From positions 1 through 37,257 of the forward strand of contig RFRK01000004.1 in the NCBI GenBank assembly GCA_009924525.1: a stretch of DNA of 37,257 nucleotides, in the 5' to 3' direction. The translations under genes were made by a program, and so were the position numbers. The notes under the pieces are model-generated. The model was not told the DNA's origin, made no database searches, and worked only from the letters and a program-made list of their open reading frames with translations. Position 1 is the stretch's first letter; each line of letters begins with the position of its first letter. Source of the DNA: Betaproteobacteria bacterium (lineage in GTDB: Bacteria > Pseudomonadota > Gammaproteobacteria > Burkholderiales > Burkholderiaceae_A). Positions 30,031 to 37,257 of this stretch are shown here, in pieces.

Positions 30031-30363
30031 CTAAAAAAGCTTCTCTTGGGGCACGAGCGCTGCATCCAGCGCCTGACTAATTCCAGCAATCTTTTTTAAC
30101 GCCTCTTCGCGGCTGCTTGCATCCTGCGGCGCTCCGCCGCCCAAGACATCCCGGGCAAGTGTGAGTGCTGCCATGACAGCGATGCGGTCGGCACCTTGAA
30201 GCTTGCTGGAGGCTTTGACCTGGCGCATGCGCGCATCAACAAGCGCCACACACTCCAGCAGCATGGGCTTGTCTCCGGGCGCACAGGAGAGCTGGTAGGC
30301 GCGGTCCAGAATCTGGACCTCGATCCGTTCTTGTTCGGTTTTGGACATCGGTCGGGCCGCCAT
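30031..30363 (-). CDS. zapA: Cell division protein ZapA
   Basis: VQILDRAYQLSCAPGDKPMLLECVALVDARMRQVKASSKLQGADRIAVMAALTLARDVL. Confidence 0.88.
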   Translation of the reverse strand: MAARPMSKTEQERIEVQILDRAYQLSCAPGDKPMLLECVALVDARMRQVKASSKLQGADRIAVMAALTLARDVLGGGAPQDASSREEALKKIAGISQALDAALVPQEKLF

Positions 30364-30391
30364 AAGAATTTTGGCAGCCCCTTTGGACTGC

Positions 30392-31897
30392 CTAACTGCC
30401 GGATTTTAGCCGAGACATTGCCTGCGAGATAAACGGCCAGATAAAGATGGCCAGCGCAAGGACCGTGAGTGACCCGACGAGGCCGTTGGAGAAGAAGACC
30501 CCGAGGCTTCCGGCGGAGGAAAGCATCGACTGACGGAAGGCCTCCTCGGTACGATCCCCGAGCACGATGGCTAGCACCAGCGGGGCAAGCGGATACTTGA
30601 GTTTCTTAAAGATATATCCGATCACGCCGAAGATCAGCATCATGTAGATATCGAAAATCGAGGTACTGACCGTGAATGCGCCCACCGCACAAATCGCCAG
30701 AATCGTGGGCGCGATGATTGAAAATGGAATTCGCAGAATCGCAGCAAATTGCGGCACAAAGGCCAGCACCACGATAAAGCCTACGATGTTGCCCAGATAG
30801 ATTGAGGCGATCAGGCCCCAGACAAAATCTTTTTGCTCAACGAACATCATCGGTCCGGGCTGCAGGCCCCAAATGAGTAGGCCGCCCAGCAGCACCGCTG
30901 CGGTGGGAGATCCGGGCACGCCAAGGGTGAGCATCGGCAGCAGCGCGCTGGTGCCTGCCGCATGGGCCGCAGTTTCTGGGGCGACAACGCCTTCGACCTG
31001 GGGATTCTGTGATGAGCCAAAATCTTTTGGTTTTTTGCTCATGCGTTTAGCAAGGCCATAGGCCATGAAAGAGGCCGGCGTTGCGCCCCCTGGCACGATA
31101 CCCATGAAGCAACCTACTGCAGAGCTGCGAAGTGATGTCACCCAGTATCGGGGCAACTCGCGCCAGGTTTTGAGCACCGTATCGAGTTTGATTTTGCCGT
31201 TGCCGCCACGAAAGCTGAGCCCCTCTTCTAGGGTCTGAATAATCTCACTGATACCAAAAAGCCCGATCACGGCGATCAGAAAATCAAAGCCTTTGAGCAA
31301 CTCGGTCTGGCCGAAGGTGAGTCGAAGCGTTCCGGTCACGGAGTCCTGGCCGACTGCGGCCAGGCCGAAGCCCAGCATCATTGAGGCAATGGTCTTAAAG
31401 GGCGGATCATGGCTCATGCCAACAAAGGCACAGAAGGTCAGCAGACACACCGCAAAATACTCGGGTGGCCCGAATTTCAGCGCGAATCCAGCGACAACGG
31501 GAGACAAGAAGGTGAGGACTAAGGTGGCGACAAAGGCCCCAACAAAAGAGGAAGTAAATGCAGCCGTCAGGGCCTCGCCTGCTCGATTTTTTTGCGCCAG
31601 CGGATAGCCATCGAAAGTTGTGGCAACTGACCAAGGCTCACCGGGGATATTAAAAAGAATCGAAGTGATGGCCCCGCCGAAGAGTGCGCCCCAGTAGATG
31701 GAGGACAGCATGATGATGGCCGAAGTCGGTGGCATGCTGAAGGTCAGGGGCAGGAGAATCGCAACCCCGTTTGCCCCCCCGAGCCCGGGCAGCACACCGA
31801 TCAGTACGCCCAACACGATGCCGATAAGCATCAGAAGCAGGTTGTAGGCCGATAGCGCGACGCCAAAGCCGCCGATGAGGGATTGAATTTCTTGCAT
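30392..31897 (-). CDS. tctA: Tripartite tricarboxylate transporter large permease TctA
   Basis: 501 aa: GVLIGVLPGLGGANGVAILLPLTFSMPPTSAIIMLSSIYWGALFGGAITSILFNIPGEPWSVATTFDGYPLAQ. Confidence 0.96.
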   Translation of the reverse strand: MQEIQSLIGGFGVALSAYNLLLMLIGIVLGVLIGVLPGLGGANGVAILLPLTFSMPPTSAIIMLSSIYWGALFGGAITSILFNIPGEPWSVATTFDGYPLAQKNRAGEALTAAFTSSFVGAFVATLVLTFLSPVVAGFALKFGPPEYFAVCLLTFCAFVGMSHDPPFKTIASMMLGFGLAAVGQDSVTGTLRLTFGQTELLKGFDFLIAVIGLFGISEIIQTLEEGLSFRGGNGKIKLDTVLKTWRELPRYWVTSLRSSAVGCFMGIVPGGATPASFMAYGLAKRMSKKPKDFGSSQNPQVEGVVAPETAAHAAGTSALLPMLTLGVPGSPTAAVLLGGLLIWGLQPGPMMFVEQKDFVWGLIASIYLGNIVGFIVVLAFVPQFAAILRIPFSIIAPTILAICAVGAFTVSTSIFDIYMMLIFGVIGYIFKKLKYPLAPLVLAIVLGDRTEEAFRQSMLSSAGSLGVFFSNGLVGSLTVLALAIFIWPFISQAMSRLKSGS

Positions 31898-31903
31898 AAA
31901 GGC

Positions 31904-32425
31904 CTAGACCACGCCGAGGAGTTGTTCTAGCGGCCCCTTGGGCAATGGCATCTTGAACCAGAGTTCAAACAGGGCGAAAAGAACGGCGGGAATCCCGATA
32001 GCGACAGGCGCGGTACGGGGGAAACTAAATTTTCCTAGTCGGACCATGAACCAGCCGATCAGTAGCGCCGAGGCGACATAGATGCCGATAAAGCCGATCA
32101 CGATCACAAACACAGTGGTGGGAATCAGCAGTGACATGACCATGGAGGCCTGATGCCGTGTCAGAAAGGATTCTGCGGCCGTCTCCGGATCGCGGATCGC
32201 ATGCCAGAAATTGATCAGACTGGAGAGGCACAGAAAGATACCGATGTAAAACGGAAAATAGCCCGACTGCGGGCCATCCATATTCCATCCTGCGCCGATG
32301 CGCAGGCTGTCGGCGATCACCACCGCGCCCAGAGCAAATAAGACGGCGGCGGTGACGACCTCGAGACTTCGAACCGAGGCCGCTGACCGATGGTCACCTG
32401 CCTCGTGGTTTTCCGGCGCACTCAT
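31904..32425 (-). CDS. tctB: Tripartite tricarboxylate transporter small permease TctB
   Basis: Four-TM small protein between TctA and TctC; GPQSGYFPFYIGIFLCLSSLINFW motif. Start set at MSAPENHEAG, giving a 4-bp overlap with tctC. Confidence 0.88.
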   Translation of the reverse strand: MSAPENHEAGDHRSAASVRSLEVVTAAVLFALGAVVIADSLRIGAGWNMDGPQSGYFPFYIGIFLCLSSLINFWHAIRDPETAAESFLTRHQASMVMSLLIPTTVFVIVIGFIGIYVASALLIGWFMVRLGKFSFPRTAPVAIGIPAVLFALFELWFKMPLPKGPLEQLLGVV

Positions 32426-33429
32426 TTGGCGATGAAACCGGCTTCCTGCATCAGCTGGCGGTGGCGGCCCTCTTCTTTTTCCACCCACTTGCGGTAGTTT
32501 TCACCTGTCATGGTGGTGGTATTAAACGCACCACGCTTCATGAAATCTTTCCACTCGGTTGTTTCGCGGACCTTAGCCATTAAGTCAACGTAGTACTTCG
32601 TCTGCTCCGCGGTTACACCGCCGGCCATGAAAATGCCACGCAGCATCAGGTAGTCAACGTCAACACCACTTTGCTTACACGACGGAATGTCATTCCAGGA
32701 CATATCAGCGGTGACTTTCTCTTTCAGCGGAATGCGCTCGTCATCAAAGACACATAGGGGCCGCAGTTTGCCACCACGCCAATGTTCGACTGCCTCGATG
32801 GGATTGTTTACGGAGGCATCGATGTGCTTACCCACCAGCTGGACTGCGATTTCACCGCCGCCTTTGTAAGGGATATAGGTGAACTTGGTGCCGGTCTGCT
32901 TTTCGAGGGCGACCGTAATGATCTGATCTTCCTGACGTGATCCTGTGCCCCCCATCTTCATCTTGCCGGGGCCCGCAGCTTTCACTGCTGCAATGAAGTC
33001 TTTCGGTGTTTTGTAGGGCGACTCGGCATTGACCCACAGCACAAACTGATCCAGCGCCATCATTGAGACGGGCGTGAGATCCCGATAGCTAAACGGCACT
33101 CCGGTAGCCAGCGGTGTGGTGAATAAATTGGAGAGCGTGATGATGATTTTGTGCGGATCGCCCTTTGCGCCTTTGACTTCAAGAAATCCTTCGGCGCCCG
33201 AGCCACCACTTTTATTGACCACCACCATGGACTGCTTCATGAGGTTGTTTTTGGCGATGATGTTTTGGATCAGCCGGGCCATCTGGTCGGCGCCACCGCC
33301 CGTGCCTGCGGGCACGACGAACTCCACTGTTTTGGTGGGTTCCCAGGCCTGGGCGGATACAGCAGCACCCAAAAAACCTATGGCGAGTGTGGATTGGACA
33401 AACAGTTTCTTTAAGGCGGGGAGGGCCAT
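32422..33429 (-). CDS. tctC: Tripartite tricarboxylate transporter substrate-binding protein (TctC/Bug family)
   Basis: Signal peptide MALPALKKLFVQSTLAIGFLGAAVSAQA, WEPTKTVEFVVPAGTGGGADQMARLIQNI. Start at the ATG 33429 preceded by GGAG. Confidence 0.93.
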   Translation of the reverse strand: MALPALKKLFVQSTLAIGFLGAAVSAQAWEPTKTVEFVVPAGTGGGADQMARLIQNIIAKNNLMKQSMVVVNKSGGSGAEGFLEVKGAKGDPHKIIITLSNLFTTPLATGVPFSYRDLTPVSMMALDQFVLWVNAESPYKTPKDFIAAVKAAGPGKMKMGGTGSRQEDQIITVALEKQTGTKFTYIPYKGGGEIAVQLVGKHIDASVNNPIEAVEHWRGGKLRPLCVFDDERIPLKEKVTADMSWNDIPSCKQSGVDVDYLMLRGIFMAGGVTAEQTKYYVDLMAKVRETTEWKDFMKRGAFNTTTMTGENYRKWVEKEEGRHRQLMQEAGFIAK

Positions 33430-33526
33430 ATTGAGTCTCCGAAAAAGCGTGCAGAATAGGGGACCGAAATTTCTCTTGTGACGTGCAGTGCAGGCTAGCA
33501 CGACTTCCTGACTGTCTTGGACAATA

Positions 33527-34333
33527 GTGAATAAAAATATGAAGCGATGGTTTAGATTTTCTGAACTGAATGATCAGAGGCAAGAAATCAAAGTTGGCTG
33601 CCAAATGGATGGATCTAATTCCATACAAGTTTATTCAGGCAGCAGCATCATCGACCCGCAAGCCGCGACAGGCCGTGAAGTGGCCTTTGAATCGGTCCGG
33701 TTGCTCTATCCGGTAGTGCCCTCGAAATTCCTCTGCCTATGGAATAACTTTCACGAGATGGCGGCAAAACTCGGTCAGCCAGCGCCAGCCAATCCTTTGG
33801 TGTTTCAGAAATCAGCCAACAGTTATGCCAACCCGGGTGACGCCATCCGAAAACCAGTCTCATATGACGGAAAGGTGGTCTACGAGGGCGAACTGGGAAT
33901 TGTGATTGGCGGGCAGTGCAGCAACGTGTCTGTTGATCAGGCGGAGTCGATGATTTTTGGATTCACCTGTGTGAATGATGTGACGGCCTTGGATTTGGTG
34001 AATGTCGATCCCACATTTCAGCAGTGGTCGCGGGCAAAGAGCTGTGATGGCTTTGGCCCATTTGGGCCGGCCGTCACCCAGGGTCTGGATTGGCGATCAG
34101 CCCGGGTGCGGACTGTCGTGTCGGGCCGCGAACGGCAGAACTATCCTGTCGCCGACATGATTTTCTCTCCGCCAGAAATTGTCAGCCTGATCTCCCGAGA
34201 AATCACGCTCATGCCGGGCGATATCATTTCATGCGGCACATCGCTTGGCGTGCTACCGATGCGGCCTTCGACAACCGTGGAGGTGAGCATTGAGGGCATT
34301 GGCACCCTCACCAATACCTATGAGCCGGCATAG
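33527..34333 (+). CDS. Fumarylacetoacetate hydrolase (FAH) family protein
   Basis: 268 aa: NPLVFQKSANSYANPGDAIRKP, YEGELGIVIG, GFTCVNDVTALDL, QWSRAKSCDGFGPFGP, TLMPGDIISCGTSLGV. Confidence 0.92.
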   Translation: MNKNMKRWFRFSELNDQRQEIKVGCQMDGSNSIQVYSGSSIIDPQAATGREVAFESVRLLYPVVPSKFLCLWNNFHEMAAKLGQPAPANPLVFQKSANSYANPGDAIRKPVSYDGKVVYEGELGIVIGGQCSNVSVDQAESMIFGFTCVNDVTALDLVNVDPTFQQWSRAKSCDGFGPFGPAVTQGLDWRSARVRTVVSGRERQNYPVADMIFSPPEIVSLISREITLMPGDIISCGTSLGVLPMRPSTTVEVSIEGIGTLTNTYEPA

Positions 34334-34377
34334 CAACAGGCCTGCTAAGAAGTCGTCTTTTTGAAAAAGGTGAAGTA

Positions 34378-35379
34378 ATGAGAATCTGTGTCATTGGAGC
34401 GGGCGCGATCGGGGGCCTCTTGGGAGCCCGGCTCGCTAAGGCCGGAGAAGAGGTCACGCTGGTTGCGCGCGGCCCACATCTTGAGGCCCTCAAGGCCAAC
34501 GGCCTTCGCTTTATCGAAGAAGACGGCAGTGAGTTCGTTGTCCGGCCGAAGGCAGTCAGTAATGTCCGCGAGGCTGGCCCACAAGATGTGATCGTGCTGG
34601 GTATGAAGGCCCACCAGGTTGCAGCCGTGGTGGACGATCTCGCAGCTGCTTACACCGATGACACCATGGTGCTGACTGCACAAAACGGTATTCCGTATTG
34701 GTACTTCATGAAGCTCGGTGGGCCACACGAGGGCCGCATCGTGGAAAGTGTGGATCCCGGCGGCATTGTGGCCCGGGGCATTCCGATTGATCGCGTGATT
34801 GGCAGTGTGGTCTATCCGGCAGCTGAGATTATTGCCCCGGGTGTGCTCAAACATATCGAGGGCAATCGGTTTTCGATCTCCGAGATTGACGGTGCAGAGT
34901 CGTCGCGCGTGCGCCAGCTTTCTGAGACGCTACGCAATGCTGGTTTTAAAGCGCCTGTGACATCTGATATTCGTAGCGAGATTTGGACTAAGCTCTGGGG
35001 CAATTTGAGTTTTAATCCAATCAGCGCTTTGACCCATGCCACGCTGGTGGATATCTGCCAATTCCCCATGACACGGGAGCTCGCTGCCAAGATGATGACC
35101 GAGGCCCAGCATGTTGGTGAGGCCCTCGGTATTGCCTTCCGGGTTTCATTGGAGAAACGTATTGCGGGTGCCGAGGCGGTGGGCAAACACAAAACCAGCA
35201 TGCTCCAGGATATCGAGCAGGGCCGGGCACCCGAGATCGCCGCTTTGGTGGGTTCAATTATTGAGTTGGGCCAGGTTGCCGGAGTGCCCACGCCCCATAT
35301 TCAGGCGGTCTACGCCCTGGTGAGTCTCCTCGCTAAGACTCTGGCCGAGCAAAAAGGAAAATTAAAGATTGCGCAGTGA
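34378..35379 (+). CDS. 2-dehydropantoate 2-reductase (PanE/ApbA) family protein
   Basis: 333 aa: MRICVIGAGAIGGLLGARLAKAGEEVTLVARGPHLEALKANGL, TAQNGIPYW, EIWTKLWGNLSFNPISALTHAT. Confidence 0.9.
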   Translation: MRICVIGAGAIGGLLGARLAKAGEEVTLVARGPHLEALKANGLRFIEEDGSEFVVRPKAVSNVREAGPQDVIVLGMKAHQVAAVVDDLAAAYTDDTMVLTAQNGIPYWYFMKLGGPHEGRIVESVDPGGIVARGIPIDRVIGSVVYPAAEIIAPGVLKHIEGNRFSISEIDGAESSRVRQLSETLRNAGFKAPVTSDIRSEIWTKLWGNLSFNPISALTHATLVDICQFPMTRELAAKMMTEAQHVGEALGIAFRVSLEKRIAGAEAVGKHKTSMLQDIEQGRAPEIAALVGSIIELGQVAGVPTPHIQAVYALVSLLAKTLAEQKGKLKIAQ

Positions 35380-35422
35380 CTTTCTGCGGCCGTACGACTG
35401 AAATCGATCGATAAGGAAAATC

Positions 35423-36949
35423 ATGAAACGTTCCTCTACTCTCGTTGAACTGCTCTCAGCCGGGGCTGATGCTGCCCCGGTATTCGGCGCTCCCGCCACC
35501 CCCGATTTGAGCTATCGCCAGCTACGTCAACTCATCATCAATACAGTGGCACAGCTCAATGGCTGGGGTATCGGCCGAAATGATCGGGTAGCGATCGTCT
35601 TAAAAAACGGGCCTGAGATGGCGGCCTCATTCCTTGCTGTGGCCTGCGGCACGACCTCGGCCCCCTTGAATCCCGCGTATCGCGCCGATGAGTTTGAGTT
35701 TTATCTCTCGGATCTCAAGGCGAAGGCATTGATTGTTGAGAAAGGCAGTGATACTCCGGCCATTGAGGTGGCTAAAAAGCTTGGCGTAACTCTGTTGGAG
35801 TTGGTACCGACGCCGGCCCAGGGCGCCGGAAGTTTCACGCTGGAGAACCAATCGGGGAAAAAGATGCGGTTAAGGCAAGGTGGCTGGGCCCAGCCTGATG
35901 ATGTTGCCCTGATTCTTCACACCTCGGGCACCACCTCGCGGCCAAAAATTGTGCCGTTGTCACACCGTAATGTCGCGGTTTCTGCCGGCAATATCGCCGA
36001 GACCCTGGCGTTTGCTCGGCAAGACCGCGGCCTGAATATCATGCCGCTTTTCCATATTCATGGACTCATTGCAGGAACCCTTGCACCGCTCTCCGCCGGA
36101 GGCTATCTTTTTTGCTCGCCGGGATTTAATGCCTTGAAGTTTTTCGGCTGGATGGAGGAATGTAAGCCTAACTGGTACACCGCGGTGCCAACCATGCATC
36201 AGGCTATTCTTTCACGCGCTGCGCAGAACAAAGCAACGATTGATAAGTATCCGCTGCGCTTTATCCGCTCCTCCTCTTCATCCTTGCCCACTCAGGTGAT
36301 TCGCGAAATTGAAGAGGTCTTTAAGGCGCCGATGATTGAGGCCTATGGTATGACCGAGGCCTCGCATCAGATGTGCAGCAACCCGCTGCCACCGAAGGTC
36401 AGAAAGCCCGGATCGGTTGGATTAGCGGCCGGCCCCGAGGTAGGAATCATGGACGATCATGGCAAGCTGCTCGCAAAAGGCCATACCGGCGAGATTGTGA
36501 TTCGCGGAGAAAACGTGACAGCGGGTTACGAAAACAATCCTAAGGCGAATGCGTCTGCCTTCACTAAGGGCTGGTTTCGCACTGGCGATCAGGGTGTCAT
36601 GGATGCAGAGGGCTATGTCACCTTGACGGGCCGCTTAAAGGAAATCATCAACCGCGGCGGTGAGAAGATCTCGCCGGTTGAGGTTGACGAAGTCTTGATG
36701 GATCATCCTGCAGTGATGCAGGTGGTAACGTTCGCGGTGCCCCATGACAAACTCGGTGAAGAAGTTGGAGCGGCAGTGGTCTTGCGTGAGGGCATGACTG
36801 CAACCGAGCAGGAGATTCGCGCATTCGCTGCGACTAAGCTTGCGGACTTCAAAGTACCGCGGAAATTGGTGATTGTTGCCGAGATCCCCAAGGGCGCGAC
36901 CGGAAAGCTGCAGCGGATCGGCATGGCGCAAAAGCTCGGTCTGGCCTGA
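35423..36949 (+). CDS. AMP-dependent acyl-CoA synthetase, similar to oxalate-CoA ligase (AAE3/Pcs60-like)
   Basis: 508 aa: ALILHTSGTTSRPKIVPLSHRN, MIEAYGMTEASHQMCSNPLPPKVRKPGSVG, GEIVIRGENVTAGYENNPKANASAFTKGWFRTGDQGVMDAEGYVTLTGRLKEIINRGGEKISPVEVDEVL. Confidence 0.88.
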   Translation: MKRSSTLVELLSAGADAAPVFGAPATPDLSYRQLRQLIINTVAQLNGWGIGRNDRVAIVLKNGPEMAASFLAVACGTTSAPLNPAYRADEFEFYLSDLKAKALIVEKGSDTPAIEVAKKLGVTLLELVPTPAQGAGSFTLENQSGKKMRLRQGGWAQPDDVALILHTSGTTSRPKIVPLSHRNVAVSAGNIAETLAFARQDRGLNIMPLFHIHGLIAGTLAPLSAGGYLFCSPGFNALKFFGWMEECKPNWYTAVPTMHQAILSRAAQNKATIDKYPLRFIRSSSSSLPTQVIREIEEVFKAPMIEAYGMTEASHQMCSNPLPPKVRKPGSVGLAAGPEVGIMDDHGKLLAKGHTGEIVIRGENVTAGYENNPKANASAFTKGWFRTGDQGVMDAEGYVTLTGRLKEIINRGGEKISPVEVDEVLMDHPAVMQVVTFAVPHDKLGEEVGAAVVLREGMTATEQEIRAFAATKLADFKVPRKLVIVAEIPKGATGKLQRIGMAQKLGLA

Positions 36950-36978
36950 CGGCATCATGCAACTGCATCTGCAATAGC

Positions 36979-37257
36979 GTGGCACGACCTCAGCTTAAGG
37001 TATCCGTTCAGACCCAGTACCTGGCCGAGCAGTCTTCGGCGGAGGACGGGGTCTTCACATTTGCCTATTTCGTCACCATCGAAAACATCGGCGAAATCGC
37101 TGCCCAGGTGATTGCGCGGCACTGGATTATCGAGGATGCCAGCGGCGCAAGACAGGAAGTGAAAGGCCTGGGCGTTGTTGGACAGCAGCCTCTGATTCAG
37201 CCCGGCGCGTCGTTTTCTTATAACAGCGGCACCCGCATTGCCAGCCCTGTTGGCAGT
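36979..37257 (+). CDS. apaG: ApaG (partial, 3' end beyond the window)
   Basis: From GTG 36979: VARPQLKVSVQTQYLAEQSSAEDGVFTFAYFVTIENIGEIAAQVIARHWIIEDASGARQEVKGLGVVGQQPLIQPGASFSYNSGTRIASPVGS. Open to the window edge so absent from the ORF track. Confidence 0.94.
   Translation, partial: MARPQLKVSVQTQYLAEQSSAEDGVFTFAYFVTIENIGEIAAQVIARHWIIEDASGARQEVKGLGVVGQQPLIQPGASFSYNSGTRIASPVGS

Noticed and set aside
30364-30391. Possible 6S RNA next to zapA
   Set aside because: The 28-bp and 9-bp gaps flanking zapA are far too short for a 6S RNA gene.
1-37257. tRNA/rRNA genes, CRISPR arrays, transposases, phage genes or toxin-antitoxin/defence systems
   Set aside because: None recognised by eye; intergenic space is short and almost all sequence is accounted for by identifiable metabolic or housekeeping genes. 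A tRNAscan/Infernal/DefenseFinder run would be decisive.

Overview
A 37 kb, gene-dense window with betaproteobacterial (probably Burkholderiales) character, judged from gene content and synteny. I read 34 protein-coding genes, two of them cut by the window edges. No rRNA, tRNA, CRISPR array, phage or transposase was seen. Main blocks: (1) a tightly overlapping TetR/PsrA-like fatty-acid beta-oxidation operon on the minus strand (1..7823), with a 20-bp near-palindromic candidate operator over the regulator's start codon; (2) nitronate monooxygenase, a CDF transporter, an SDR protein, cytochrome c, ilvD, lgt, enoyl-CoA hydratase, matB-like, a small ZapB-like coiled-coil protein and a DsbD-like protein; (3) a housekeeping/stress block: dapB, bamE, fur, recN, nadK, hrcA, hemH, grpE, dnaK, dnaJ, with two sigma32-like promoters of matching spacing before grpE and dnaK; (4) a TauE-like exporter and zapA; (5) a divergent tctCBA / FAH-family / PanE-like / oxalyl-CoA-synthetase-like cluster that may be an uncharacterised carboxylate catabolic module; (6) the 5' part of apaG. 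Most of the window is ordinary core genome. I found no convincing wholly new system. The best candidates for follow-up are the operator/leaderless arrangement of the fad operon and the tct-linked catabolic cluster.
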